Of a DNA stretch of 64,000 nucleotides, positions 27,086-36,965 are shown in pieces. Within the stretch, counting starts at the first letter, position 1; each line of letters opens with the position of its first letter. A model generated the notes under the pieces. It had not been told where the DNA came from. It saw nothing but the letters and a program-made list of their open reading frames with translations, and did not search any database. A program made the translations under genes and the position numbers. The stretch comes from CAYNTC01 sp964432925 (GTDB taxonomy: Bacteria; Planctomycetota; Phycisphaerae; Sedimentisphaerales; Anaerobacaceae), in contig CAYSPM010000001.1 in assembly GCA_964432925.1 (NCBI GenBank), positions 1-64,000 on the forward strand, read 5' to 3'.

Positions 27086-28399
27086 TTACCCTGGCAGCTC
27101 TACTTTTATATTCTTGGACTTTACATATATAGGCAGTAACATTTCGATATCCTTGAACATCACATGCACGTCCTGCCCAGGATGAAGCTGAAGTGCGAAG
27201 TGACCATCCAACCGGCCCTGGCCGTTCTTTAGTTCCGCTGACTTGTAACCATTAATGTGAATGAAGATTCTCCGGCCGTGGGCTGATACTGTCATTTCAT
27301 TCCAGTTTTGCGGCTTGAACCAATTCTTAACTTCTTCGCTGCTCGGTTGTACAACCCAACCTCTGCCGCCCGTCTCATATAGTCCCCCCACATCTTTGCT
27401 CTCGTCTATTTCTGCCTGCAGGCCGTGAACAGCTACAGCGTTTTCAACCTTGTCTACCCGAAAGTAGAAGCCACTATTACCCTTTACCGCCTTGAACTTC
27501 AGCCGAACCGTAAAGTCGCCATAACGTTTGTCACTCACTAAAAGCCCGTGACGCTCATCTTCATTTGTGTTGGTACCCTCGATGATGCCGTCGTGCAGTT
27601 TCCAATTGCCGCCTGGAACTATGTGCCATCCTTGAAGTGTCTGACCGTCAAATAGGGGTGCCCACACGTGTCTGTCCATTTCTTTTATACGAATGTTTCG
27701 CCATCGCACTTTTGCTGTCTCATCTCCCCCGAAGCTATGCACCTGCAGACCAATAAAGCCAACCAGATTAACAGGGTCCCTCAAATCAGCGCACGGCGTA
27801 CCGTTGATCCAGGTTTTGATGGAGTCACCGATGCAAGCTATTTGGTACCTGTTCCATCGGTTATCTTTAAACGCCTTACTTGCCACTGGGTCTTTTGAGA
27901 TATCATATAGCCATATACTCTTTCTCGCCTCATCCCACACACCGCCGGAACTGCCAGCCCGCTCATTTGATATCTCGACCTGGTACCCGAAGACTTGGCC
28001 TGCCTTGTGAACTATTTTCTCTTTCTTATCTCCTCTCCATACAACCATTTCAGTGTCATCACGATAAGCATGGCTGCGTATTTGTACACCAGAGTTCAAC
28101 TCAGGATCAACTTTGACTTCAAACTCAAGAATGAAATCACCATACTCTTTTTTAGTACAAAGAAATGTATTGGGACTACCGTTGGCAGTAGTACCTACGA
28201 TCATGCCATCCTTGACCTCGTACTTGGCAAAGCCACCTCGTACTTCCCAGTTATCCAGGCTCTTGCCATCAAAAAGCGGCTGCCATTGCACATTCTCAGC
28301 TTCTGTTTTCGCGACCGCCTTCACACAGTTTACAATACAAACAAGCAACACAATTTGCATAAGGCTCACTAATTGACCTGATAAATATCGCATTTTCAC
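27086..28399 (-). CDS. secreted protein with two DUF1080 domains
   Basis: A 437-residue protein with an export signal at about 1-30. Two tandem DUF1080 (3-keto-disaccharide hydrolase-like, concanavalin-like) domains follow, the first from WQPLFDGKSLDNWEVRGG (about 40-240) and the second from WAPLFDGQTLQGWHIVPGG (about 245-425). Each has the GFIGLQVH/FALQLHPG end typical of the family. DUF1080 is much expanded in planctomycetes and is linked to sugar breakdown. Substrate is unknown. Confidence 0.9.
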   Translation of the reverse strand: MKMRYLSGQLVSLMQIVLLVCIVNCVKAVAKTEAENVQWQPLFDGKSLDNWEVRGGFAKYEVKDGMIVGTTANGSPNTFLCTKKEYGDFILEFEVKVDPELNSGVQIRSHAYRDDTEMVVWRGDKKEKIVHKAGQVFGYQVEISNERAGSSGGVWDEARKSIWLYDISKDPVASKAFKDNRWNRYQIACIGDSIKTWINGTPCADLRDPVNLVGFIGLQVHSFGGDETAKVRWRNIRIKEMDRHVWAPLFDGQTLQGWHIVPGGNWKLHDGIIEGTNTNEDERHGLLVSDKRYGDFTVRLKFKAVKGNSGFYFRVDKVENAVAVHGLQAEIDESKDVGGLYETGGRGWVVQPSSEEVKNWFKPQNWNEMTVSAHGRRIFIHINGYKSAELKNGQGRLDGHFALQLHPGQDVHVMFKDIEMLLPIYVKSKNIKVELPG

Positions 28400-28633
28400 G
28401 CCTTTTCTTGTTTTGATCTGATTCTTACGGGATTAAAGATTCTATACGAAACATCCTGTGCAATCTACTAAAACTTTCGCCCGATGCAAGATGATTGCGT
28501 TTCACGTTTGTATCAATGTGAAGTTGCTTTTCATTAAAGAACTTCAAAAAAACAGAGCATCGAGGATAAGGGAGGGATAGTTACCTTCCTGGGAAATTTA
28601 CCGTTAGTGCTAATTTCGTAATCGAATTGCCTG

Positions 28634-30073
28634 TTATGAAACAGTTACTAAGTGTGACGAAGATTTCGAAGGTAATTTGCTGTTTGACTCTTTATCAAGA
28701 TGACAATTCTTCTCTATATTATACTGCTTTACCTTTGCGTAGAGGGTTGCTCTTGTTATGCCAAGAAGTGCTGCTGCGTGTGTTTTTTGCCAGCCTGTTT
28801 CTTTCAACGCTCTGGCAATTAGCTCTCGCTCGGCTTTTGCCAGGGAAAAATCCTTGGCATTGCTCATTGGGCAAATCTGTGATGACTCTTCAAGGTCAGG
28901 GTCTATTATAATGCTGCTTAAGCCAATTTTGTCTGTTGTCTCCAATAATATTGCCCTCTCGATAACGTTACGCAGTTCACGAGCGTTGCCTGGCCAATCG
29001 TGCTTTTGTAGAGCTTCGAGGGCGAACTTGGTTAGACAAGCGATCTTTTTGGATTTTTCACTACAGATAGTGGAGCTGCGCAGGAAATACTCAGCCAGAA
29101 GCCCAATATCCTCTGCCCGCTGCGGCGACCTGAGCGGAGCAATAATAATAGGGCAGATGCTCAGACGATAGTAGAGATCTCGACGGAAATGATTAGCTTT
29201 AACTTCACTTTTAAGATTGCGATTGCTCGATGTTATTATTGTGGCATCGCAGGTGATGCTTGTAGTACCACCGACCTTTCGAAACGTTTTTTCCTGTAGT
29301 ACCCGCAGCAACTTGGCCTGCAAGTCCAGAGGCATTTCGCTGATTTCATCGAGAAAGATTGTGCCCGATCCAGCCAATTCCACTAATCCTGTCTTATCAC
29401 GGTCTGCTCCCGTGAACGAGCCTTTGACATGACCGAACAGCTCGCTTTCCAGCAGGTTTGTGGTCAAAGCTGCACAATTAACAGCCACAAATGGCTTGTT
29501 TGGATGCCTAATAGCATGTATTGCCTTCGTGGCCAATTCCTTGCCGGTGCCTGTTTCTCCCACGATCAAGACTGGGTTGCACCGGCTGGCACCGACAAGT
29601 TTGATCATTTTAAAGGCCTTGCGGATTGCGTCGCTGCGTCCGACCATCGAGACAGAAAAGGCAAAATCATCGACAAAGAAATCATTTGAGGTTAATTGCG
29701 AATCGAATGTCTGCGAATGTTTGTTTAAACGGACCGCAATTTCACGCAGCTTGTTGTGGTCGTGTGTTCCACCGATGCAATCATACGCTCCCATGCGCAG
29801 GTATTCTGCCAACATTTCTTTGTCATTTTCGCTGCTCCCTACTACCAAGACAGGAACGTTTGTTGAATTTTTATCGGCCTTATCAAGGAATTCTCTGATG
29901 TGATCTGGGCTGAAGGTGTCGTCAAAGACGATGATGTCAGGACTTATTGTTTCAGTAATGTCTGAGGCTTCAGCAAGGTTGTCAGCCATGAATACTTCTC
30001 GGCTTACTTGCTGAGCTAATTGGTGAACCTCACCTCTTTTGCTTACTACAACAGTTCTGCGTAGTAAACTCAT
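28634..30073 (-). CDS. sigma-54-dependent activator, FleQ/FlrC type
   Basis: A 479-residue protein. The N-terminal 120 residues look like a receiver fold with D51/D52, but the conserved Lys that follows is missing (CIGGTHD), so phosphorylation is doubtful. The AAA+ module has Walker A GETGTGKE (172-179), GSFTGA at 218-223 (a form of the sigma-54 contact loop GAFTGA) and Walker B GTIFLDEI (237-244). A Fis-type helix-turn-helix is at about 415-460. It is divergent from flgD, whose upstream region carries a sigma-54 promoter, so it is the likely activator of this island. Confidence 0.92.
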   Translation of the reverse strand: MSLLRRTVVVSKRGEVHQLAQQVSREVFMADNLAEASDITETISPDIIVFDDTFSPDHIREFLDKADKNSTNVPVLVVGSSENDKEMLAEYLRMGAYDCIGGTHDHNKLREIAVRLNKHSQTFDSQLTSNDFFVDDFAFSVSMVGRSDAIRKAFKMIKLVGASRCNPVLIVGETGTGKELATKAIHAIRHPNKPFVAVNCAALTTNLLESELFGHVKGSFTGADRDKTGLVELAGSGTIFLDEISEMPLDLQAKLLRVLQEKTFRKVGGTTSITCDATIITSSNRNLKSEVKANHFRRDLYYRLSICPIIIAPLRSPQRAEDIGLLAEYFLRSSTICSEKSKKIACLTKFALEALQKHDWPGNARELRNVIERAILLETTDKIGLSSIIIDPDLEESSQICPMSNAKDFSLAKAERELIARALKETGWQKTHAAALLGITRATLYAKVKQYNIEKNCHLDKESNSKLPSKSSSHLVTVS

Positions 30074-30629
30074 CTCGTCCTTCGATCATAGGCGTTATCC
30101 CCCAAGTTAAAAACAACTTTGCCTTTTTATGAATAACCGACACATCGTCAGATACTCAGGGACATCTTTAATTTTTATTGGACTGGCCAATAATGTTGTA
30201 GGTTCATTTGTATGTTATACATAGTGACATCTACATTGGATTTATAGGACATTTGATCAAACCTAAAAAGGAAAAGGATAAAGAAGCTATGCTTCCAGCG
30301 CGATTGTATTCTTTCTTATGGGACTTCTGTGTGTTGTCGACCCTACAAAAAAACAGACGCACAGAAGCAACGCAGCAGTTGAAGTCAAACCGGCAGATTC
30401 TTCTATGTCTTTGGAAGAATCGTACATCGACCAAGAATTCTGAGTCGGTGATTTATCCCGCTTAGGCATTTCTTGTTTTTGATAACATTCTAAATACAAA
30501 GCACTTACATATATAAGGGCCTTATCACTCTCAGATATGGCACACGAGTTGCACTTCATCCTCGCGGTTTGTACTGGCACTGTTTTGATATTGTTTGAAA
30601 AGTAAACTTTTTTTGAGGGCGAAACACTT
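30074..30629. other. divergent promoter region of the flagellar island
   Basis: About 555 bases between the activator and flgD. It contains the sigma-54 promoter at 30538. A plus-strand frame around 30330-30443 would encode a helix and polar tail (FFLMGLLCVV then Lys/Ser-rich) but has no ribosome site next to its ATG. I do not call it a gene. Confidence 0.6.
30538..30552 (+). promoter_or_regulatory. sigma-54 promoter of flgD
   Basis: TGGCAC-N5-TTGC, a full match to the -24/-12 consensus, 78 bases before flgD. The neighbouring divergent gene encodes a sigma-54 activator. Confidence 0.85.
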
Positions 30630-31010
30630 ATGAGCTCGTCATCAGTTGCTACAGCAAGTGACATTCAGATGGATTATATGAATCTTCTGGTGGCGCAACT
30701 GCAAAACCAGAACCCCCTGGACCCCCTAGACAATAAAGATATGTCTTCACAGTTGGCACAATTCTCACAACTGCAGCAACTTGAGGAGATGAACTCAAGC
30801 TTTGCAGATGTACTTGATTCTGCCAAACGGTCCTATGCTGCTTCTCTGATAGGCAAAGAAGTCTCATTCGACGTTGAGACATCAACCGACGAAAGTGAGC
30901 TTAGCAGCGGTTCAGTCGGTCAAGTATATAACGATGTTGATGGTGAAGTATACCTGGTAGTTGGTTCAAATGTCATCAGCTTAGAAGATGTGTTGATAGT
31001 AGAAGACTAA
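30630..31010 (+). CDS. flgD: flagellar hook assembly protein FlgD (short form)
   Basis: Hook-cap scaffold protein. The diagnostic FlgD N-terminus is present (MDYMNLLVAQLQNQNPLDPL, then SSQLAQFSQLQQLEEMNS). At 126 residues it is short: it has the N-terminal assembly domain and a small beta segment (LIGKEVSFDVE...VYLVVGSNVISLEDVLIV) but no Ig-like FLG domain. It starts the plus-strand operon just after the sigma-54 promoter. Confidence 0.93.
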   Translation: MSSSSVATASDIQMDYMNLLVAQLQNQNPLDPLDNKDMSSQLAQFSQLQQLEEMNSSFADVLDSAKRSYAASLIGKEVSFDVETSTDESELSSGSVGQVYNDVDGEVYLVVGSNVISLEDVLIVED

Positions 31011-31048
31011 GAATTATGTTTGCATTGTTAATATAAGGAGAAATGAAA

Positions 31049-32898
31049 ATGAGTTTTGCATTGTCAGCCGGAGTCACCGGCCTACAAGCCCATCAGAAGA
31101 TGCTTGATATCGCCGGTAATAACCTGGCAAACGTCAATAGCACTGCTTTTAAGGCCAGCCGAATCACTTTTTCGGAGCTGCTAAGCGAGACGATAAAAAA
31201 GGCCTCGCAGCCCACCGCTAATGTCGGCGGCACCAACCCACAACAGATGGGCAGCGGTGTTGGAGTGTCTGGTATATCGCCGGACATGTCACAAGGCAAT
31301 ATTGTGAACACCAGCAATGCTCTGGACGTGGCCATCGAAGGAGAAGGGTATTTCGTGGTCAACGACGGTGAGCGTGACCTGTATACACGTGCAGGTGCTT
31401 TCGCGGTTGATGAAGAGTCGATATTAGTTGACCCCTCCACCGGCTATCGCGTCCAGCGCATCGGTGATGAAGGTGAGATCGACGGATTTCAAACAGCAGG
31501 TGACAGCAATATCCACGTGCCTTACGATGTGTCTATGCCGGCACGGGCTACATCAAGTATCGTAGTCTCCGGTAATCTAAGTGCTGACGAATCATCGGAT
31601 ACGGTGCAAACGAATAAGATTACTTCGAACGTAGCTTATAGCTATGACGATGGCACGGTAGCTACGGAAACTACGGAAATCGATCAACTTGATCAATTTA
31701 GCGATGGTTCAGAAGTTGATGGAGAATTGGGCTCAGGCCAGTCAGGTACGATTACTATCTCAGGCTATCATTCTGACGGTACCGAGTTTAGTAGCGGGCT
31801 GACGTTTACCGTCAACTCTGATACAAAGCTTGGGGATTTGATTGACCATTTGAACAACAACGTTCTTAGTGGTGCTACAGCTTCTTTGGTCAACGGACAG
31901 ATACGCATCACAGACGACACCAGCGGCTATAGCAGGTCAGACATGAGTTTGTCATACTCTGGTGATGGCTCGCTAACTGTACCTTCGTATTTCGAGGTCA
32001 CAACTGTTGGTGGAGAGGAAGTTAAAAACGTCAATATTGCGATTTATGACTCTCAAGGTGGCAAACACGTCTTATCGGGTGCGTTCGTCCGAACAGATAC
32101 GATAAATGAATGGGATATGGTGCTCACCTCTGTCACTGGAGACGTATACGAGATTGGTCCGGATAATCGCCGGATCGAGGGTATAACTTTTAACGCCAGT
32201 GATGGGTCATATAGTGGTTTGGAAGATGAGTCAGCCACAGCAGAATTCATGGTGACGTTTGCAAATGATCCTTCGAACCCCCAGACCATTGATCTGGATC
32301 TGGGCACTATTGGTTCGTTTGATGGGCTGACACAGTTTGCCGGTAATTCAACAGCAGTGGCGCAAGAGCAAGACGGCTACGAGGCAGGCAGCCTCTCTAG
32401 TGTCTCGGTCAACAACGAAGGTATTGTTGTCGGTTCCTTCTCGAACGGTATCAAAAAGAACATTGCGACACTGCAGATAGCTTTGTTCCAGAACACGACG
32501 GGTCTGGAGAATGCCGGTAGTGGCTACTTCATTCCTTCAGCCAACTCCGGTGAGGCCGTGACGACACAAGCGATGACCGGTGGTGCCGGATCCATCCACG
32601 GCGGGGCATTGGAGAAATCAAACGCCGATGTGGCGACGGAGTTTGTGAATTTGATTCAGGCCCAGAACGGATATCAGGCTAACGCAAGAACTATAAAGGT
32701 TGCCAACGATATNNNNNNNNNNNNNNNNNNNNNNNNNNNNNNNNNNNNNNNNNNNNNNNNNNNNNNNNNNNNNNNNNNNNNNNNNNNNNNNNNNNNNNNN
32801 NNNNNNNNNNNNAGGCCCAGAACGGATATCAGGCTAACGCAAGAACTATAAAGGTTGCCAACGATATCCTAGCAGAGTTGAGCAACCTGATCAGATAG
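31049..32898 (+). CDS. flgE: flagellar hook protein FlgE (interrupted by an artefactual gap)
   Basis: The subunit of the hook. The N-terminus (MSFALSAGVTGLQAHQKMLDIAGNNLANVNSTAFK) is split here as the rod/hook signature GNNLANVN near residue 26. The C-terminus ends ILAELSNLIR. The ATG at 31049 sits eight bases after AAGGAG; the ATG at 31043 is too close. The gap at 32713-32812 lies between two identical 55-base stretches. If they are merged, the gene is exactly 564 codons plus stop and stays in frame. Residues 150-450 are the surface-exposed variable part. Confidence 0.95.
32658..32867. other. false gap: 55-base direct copy on each side of 100 N
   Basis: Bases 32658-32712 and 32813-32867 are identical, and 32713-32812 are N. 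Both copies encode the same conserved FlgE C-terminal residues (QAQNGYQANARTIKVANDI). This is the pattern left when a scaffolder joins two contigs that share a k-mer overlap without merging them. Confidence 0.93.
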
Positions 32899-32904
32899 CG
32901 ATGC

Positions 32905-32980
32905 TAGGGGCCGGGGTTCAGGGATCAGCAGACTTGGTGAAGCCTTCTTTGATCCCCGATCCCTGACCCCCGATTTAGAA
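32905..32980. repeat. palindromic repeat, copy 1 (inverted relative to copy 2)
   Basis: In the flgE-PilZ gap. The arms GGGGTTCAGGGATC and GATCCCTGACCCCC can pair. The reverse complement matches 36966-37043 over about 67 bases at roughly 90 percent identity (about seven differences and a one-base indel). Confidence 0.85.
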
Positions 32981-33005
32981 TTGCTGTCCATTTTGGAAGA
33001 CTGCG

Positions 33006-34313
33006 ATGACGGCAGAGACCATAATCATGCGAATACTTAGTACGGCCTTGCTGGGGCTAACACCTGTGGAGCGATGGCAGGCAGCCAGGCGGCTTAACAA
33101 CAGCTTCATATCTAATTACGGCTTTGTTCTGGTTACAGCGATCGTCCTGGTAGTATTGATTACGGTGCTTGTGTGGGTCAGTTATAGTCGGATATTACAG
33201 GGGCGCAAGGTTGTAGAACAGTCATTTATCAATAATGCTACAAGACGTGGATTAAGCTCGCACGAACAAAACATACTGCGTCAGATAATAAGCCATAGCG
33301 GATTAGAACAAGGCGACTCAATTTTCACTACGCAGGATGCTTTTGAAAGAGGAGTCGCCAAACTGATGCAAGCAATTGCGGCAAAACATACACCCCAAGA
33401 GAGCGAGCAACTTAAGGCTGGACTTTCTTTTCTACGCGAGAAACTTGGCTTTAAACCCTCCGCCTCACCTGTCTCAGGCAATACAAGAGATGCAAGCACC
33501 AGACAAATCCCGGTAGGCAAAGAGATTCAGATAGAACGCCGTAAAGCTCATGGCTCGGAAAGTATTGAGGCCGTTGTCACGGAGAACGACGATATGGCTG
33601 TGACTGTTAAGTTGGCAATGTCGTTGCGGACCAAACCGGGTGATATATGGCGTGCACACTATTATTTTGGCTCGTATGTATGGGAGTTCGACACATCTGT
33701 TGTACGCTGTAATGGTGACATTTTAGTTCTCAATCACAGCGAGGATGTTCGGTCCATCAACCGTCGACGCTTCTCGCGTGTGCCTGCGAACAGACCTGCT
33801 CTGATTGCATCCTTTCCGTTTTTTAAGACGGTCGAGTCAGGTACTGATAGCGGTCGTGGCCACACCAAAACGAAACGACGCTCCGCCAGCGTCCTTAAGA
33901 GTTCCTGGGCTGTGCCGGAATTCGTTCCTGCAGTCGTTACGGAGTTAGCTGGCCCCGGTTTACGAATAGAAGCCCCGCTGGAAGTAAAGGCTGGCGATAG
34001 GCTGTTGATAGTATTCAAATTGGATGATGAAGGGCGGAAAAATTCAACTTCAAATAAAACCTCCAAAGCAACAACCTCGAGAATTGTGGGAGATTTAGCG
34101 CAGGTTAGACGCTGCACGGCTTTGGAGAAAGGTTTCTCAATCGCAGTTGAATTAGTAGGTCTTAGCGATTCTGACATCGACCAATTAATGCAAGCGACCA
34201 AAGAAGCTTCCTCAAAGGCCAGTGCGAAAGATCAGGATACTTCTGCCCGTACCGACAGTAACGAACAGACAATGCAAGGCATTGCTTGGCCAAAAGTAAT
34301 GCAAGGAGCTTAG
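33006..34313 (+). CDS. PilZ/YcgR-like membrane-anchored protein
   Basis: A 435-residue protein with a membrane helix at about residues 37-60, a helical linker, a YcgR-N-like beta region (about 170-245) and a PilZ-like domain from RRRFSRVPANRP (about 255). The RxxxR c-di-GMP motif is present. The second motif (D/N-x-S-x-x-G) reads ELAGPG and is degenerate. In YcgR, c-di-GMP binding slows the motor. Its place among hook and rod genes fits a motor brake or surface-switch role. The start is supported by GGAAG six bases upstream. Confidence 0.75.
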   Translation: MTAETIIMRILSTALLGLTPVERWQAARRLNNSFISNYGFVLVTAIVLVVLITVLVWVSYSRILQGRKVVEQSFINNATRRGLSSHEQNILRQIISHSGLEQGDSIFTTQDAFERGVAKLMQAIAAKHTPQESEQLKAGLSFLREKLGFKPSASPVSGNTRDASTRQIPVGKEIQIERRKAHGSESIEAVVTENDDMAVTVKLAMSLRTKPGDIWRAHYYFGSYVWEFDTSVVRCNGDILVLNHSEDVRSINRRRFSRVPANRPALIASFPFFKTVESGTDSGRGHTKTKRRSASVLKSSWAVPEFVPAVVTELAGPGLRIEAPLEVKAGDRLLIVFKLDDEGRKNSTSNKTSKATTSRIVGDLAQVRRCTALEKGFSIAVELVGLSDSDIDQLMQATKEASSKASAKDQDTSARTDSNEQTMQGIAWPKVMQGA

Positions 34314-34314
34314 A

Positions 34315-35049
34315 ATGCCTGATAGTATCGCGCAGGTAGGTTCAAGCGTAAATGCGTTAATGCGCGAATTCAACATCATTACGCACAACCTTGCTAACGT
34401 CAGTACAGTCGGATACAAGCGAAGATGTAGCTTGTTCTCGAAATCGCTTGAGGCACAACAGGCCAGCGGCAGCGAGGAATTATATGGCGATCTTACTTCG
34501 GAAGGGGTTCTCGATTTCTCCCAAGGTAGTCTTGTCCAGACTGGTAGCCCATTGGATTTTGCGCTTTATGGCAAAGGGTTCTTTGTGATAGAGACACCAG
34601 AGGGGCCGCTTTACACACGAAATGGTACCTTTCACATAAACCCGACCGGCCAAATAGTGAATTCGGATGGCGGAATTGTGGCGGGCGAAGTTGGGCCAAT
34701 CATAATACCAGGCAACGTATCGCAGTCTGAATTGATTGTTTCCAGCGATGGCAGCATCGGAGCTGGCAATGTTACTTTGGGTCGATTCAGATTGGTTAAC
34801 TTTGAGGACAATGAGGACAAACTCGTCTCTGTCGGGGGGAATTCCTATAGTATGCAAGAAGAAGATATCGAGCCCATAACAGCGGAGAATTTGGTGGTGA
34901 AGCAAGGTTTTCAGGAGGCATCTAATGTCGAGATGGTTGGTGAGTTGGTGAGCATGCTACTTGTTTCAAGGCTCTACGAGGCAAATGTGAAACTACTGTC
35001 AGCTCAAAAGGATGCTACTAGCAGTATTATGAGTGTAGCAATGGGTTAG
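34315..35049 (+). CDS. flgF: flagellar basal-body rod protein FlgF
   Basis: A proximal rod protein of 244 residues. It has the N-terminal rod signature THNLANVSTVGYKR, the LDFALYGKGFFVIETPEGPLYTRNG segment shared by FlgE/F/G, and a C-terminal EASNVEMVGELVSMLLVSRLYEAN. It starts two bases after the PilZ-like stop. FlgF is preferred over FlgG because a more canonical FlgG follows directly. Confidence 0.9.
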   Translation: MPDSIAQVGSSVNALMREFNIITHNLANVSTVGYKRRCSLFSKSLEAQQASGSEELYGDLTSEGVLDFSQGSLVQTGSPLDFALYGKGFFVIETPEGPLYTRNGTFHINPTGQIVNSDGGIVAGEVGPIIIPGNVSQSELIVSSDGSIGAGNVTLGRFRLVNFEDNEDKLVSVGGNSYSMQEEDIEPITAENLVVKQGFQEASNVEMVGELVSMLLVSRLYEANVKLLSAQKDATSSIMSVAMG

Positions 35050-35063
35050 CACAGCATTATCAG

Positions 35064-35088
35064 GTTAATAAGCCTGAGGCTTATTAAC
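35064..35088. repeat. perfect palindrome GTTAATAAGCC-TGA-GGCTTATTAAC
   Basis: Eleven-base perfect arms around TGA in the flgF-flgG gap. The core recurs inverted at 8731-8747 after the subtilase-like gene. In mRNA it would form a strong hairpin between two operon genes without a T-run. Confidence 0.6.
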
Positions 35089-35115
35089 GGACGTTGAAGT
35101 AAGGAGATTAGCGTT

Positions 35116-35898
35116 ATGCTAAGAGCGTTTTCAACTGCGGCGACCGGCATGACCGCACAGCAGATGATGTTGGACATCATTTCAAATAACCTTGCCAATG
35201 TCAACACAACTGGTTTCAAACGGAGTCAGATTGACTTTCAGGATCTGCTCTACGTCAAACTAAGGGAGCCAGGCACAGAAGTGGCTGCTGGATTAAACAC
35301 TCCGGGTGGTTTGGAAGTAGGTAGTGGAGTTCGTGCTGCGTCCAACATAAAGGTTTTCACCACAGGCGAGTTCCAGAGTACAGACCGAAGTCTCGACATA
35401 GCAATCAGCGGAGATGGTTTCCTTCAGGTGATGTTACCGAACGGTGATATGCGTTACACGCGCGATGGCGCATTACAGACAAACGCGGACGGACAGTTGG
35501 TCACGACCACAGGCTATACCATAGAGCCGGCCATCGCCATTCCAACAGATGCTATCTCAGTAGATATCGGAAAGGATGGTGGCGTTAATATCGCAGATGC
35601 ATCGGGTACTCAGTCGGTTGTAGGAACTATTCAGTTGGTACGATTTCCCAATCCTTCCGGTTTGTCAAATGAAGGGGACAATCTCTTGGCCGAGACCGAA
35701 GCGAGCGGCACAGCAACTACCGGCACCGCTGGAGAAAATGGTTTCGGTACAATTCAGTCTGGTTTTCTGGAAAAGTCCAATGTTCAGATGGTAACGGAGC
35801 TCGTTAATCTAATAACTGCCCAGAGAGCATACGAGATAAATTCCCGCGCGATAAAGGCTGGGGATGACATGCTTAAAACAGCTAATAATATTGTTTGA
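35116..35898 (+). CDS. flgG: flagellar basal-body rod protein FlgG
   Basis: The distal rod protein, 260 residues, the standard length. It has the signature SNNLANVNTTGFKRSQIDFQDLLY and the C-terminal GFLEKSNVQMVTELVNLITAQRAYE (both recognisable family motifs). RBS AAGGAG lies upstream. It links rod and hook through the L and P rings encoded just downstream (flgH, flgI). Confidence 0.96.
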   Translation: MLRAFSTAATGMTAQQMMLDIISNNLANVNTTGFKRSQIDFQDLLYVKLREPGTEVAAGLNTPGGLEVGSGVRAASNIKVFTTGEFQSTDRSLDIAISGDGFLQVMLPNGDMRYTRDGALQTNADGQLVTTTGYTIEPAIAIPTDAISVDIGKDGGVNIADASGTQSVVGTIQLVRFPNPSGLSNEGDNLLAETEASGTATTGTAGENGFGTIQSGFLEKSNVQMVTELVNLITAQRAYEINSRAIKAGDDMLKTANNIV

Positions 35899-35911
35899 TA
35901 AGGGGATTATT

Positions 35912-36955
35912 ATGAACAATAGAGTTCTCAGTTTTATGGTGATCTGTTGTGTCGTGATGCTGTCCCAGTTGTCTCTGGCAGTTGACAATAGCTATGTTGG
36001 TGATCCAAACACAGATTTTGTCTTGCATATTCATTTGCCGAGGCAAGTAACAATCACGAATAACATCCTGGAACTTGGCCAGATTAGCGTAATCCGAGGC
36101 GAAGAATCGCTTGTAGCGCGCGCTCGCAAGACTACTCTCGGACGATTTTCGGTGCCAGGACAGAAAATAGTTGTGGATAGGCAAATGGTGCTGAGTAGGC
36201 TCGCTTGCAGTGGGATTCTCCACAGGACTCCTCATGGAGCTGTCTCTGAAGTGATATTTACAGGTGCCCAAGAGGTAACAGTACGAAGGCACCAACGTAT
36301 CATCAAAGGCAGCGAATTCGTAGATCTCGCAACTTCATATCTTAAAGAAAACCCACCCGCCCGTTCGGCTGCCCAGTTCTCCACAGGACTTTTCACAGAG
36401 GACCCAATTCGGCCCCCAAAAGACTTGACACTACCTTGGTCCAGCAAGGAGTTAGAGTTCGTCTGTCATTTGGTCGAGAATGGTGATAAAAACCAGACTA
36501 AAGTTCAGATAATTGTCATTGCTGATAATAAAAGGATAGGCATCCGTGAGGTGACTTTCCGACTGGAGTACGAGTCTCGGAAAGTGGTCACTAAAGCCGA
36601 AATTCCACCGGGTGGTCTTATTACCCCGGAAAACGTTGAAATAGAAAAAGGTGTATCGAATTACCCTGTTTCCGCAGATTTCAAATCACCTTATGGTCTT
36701 GTCGCCAAACGTAGACTACAGCCCAATACCGTCGTTCGTCCGGACATGGTTGGTCCTGTAAAGCCTGTCGTCGCAGTTGGGCGCAACGAGACGGTCTTGA
36801 TCCGGCTTGAGAGTCCGGGCTTTCTGGTTACAGCCGTCGGCAAGGCCATGCAAGAGGCAAAGGTTGGTGAATATGTCAAGGTTCGGAATTTGGACTCGCA
36901 ACGAGTCATCTTGTGTAGAGTTAGTGAGGACGGAACTGTGGAACCTATTTTGTGA
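35912..36955 (+). CDS. flgA: flagellar P-ring assembly chaperone FlgA
   Basis: A periplasmic chaperone for P-ring formation, with a signal peptide at about 1-25. The C-terminal SAF and beta region (AEIPPGGLITPENVEIEKGV...VAKRRLQPNTVV...VRNLDSQRVILCRVSEDGTVEPIL) is clear. The N-terminal part (about 30-220) is longer than in E. coli FlgA, 347 residues in all. The ATG at 35912, with AAGGGG upstream, lies 13 bases after flgG. Earlier in-frame codons overlap flgG. Confidence 0.9.
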   Translation: MNNRVLSFMVICCVVMLSQLSLAVDNSYVGDPNTDFVLHIHLPRQVTITNNILELGQISVIRGEESLVARARKTTLGRFSVPGQKIVVDRQMVLSRLACSGILHRTPHGAVSEVIFTGAQEVTVRRHQRIIKGSEFVDLATSYLKENPPARSAAQFSTGLFTEDPIRPPKDLTLPWSSKELEFVCHLVENGDKNQTKVQIIVIADNKRIGIREVTFRLEYESRKVVTKAEIPPGGLITPENVEIEKGVSNYPVSADFKSPYGLVAKRRLQPNTVVRPDMVGPVKPVVAVGRNETVLIRLESPGFLVTAVGKAMQEAKVGEYVKVRNLDSQRVILCRVSEDGTVEPIL

Positions 36956-36965
36956 GCAATAGCAT

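Noticed and set aside
30208..30465. 85-codon plus-strand frame in the activator-flgD gap
   Set aside because: Cys/Trp/Leu-rich without any domain pattern. The other frames here also look random, and it has no conserved context. A third frame with a helix and polar tail lacks a ribosome site.
30575..30590. second sigma-54-like element TGGCAC near 30575
   Set aside because: The -12 element has GA where GC is required, so only the -24 half matches. The full site at 30538 explains flgD.
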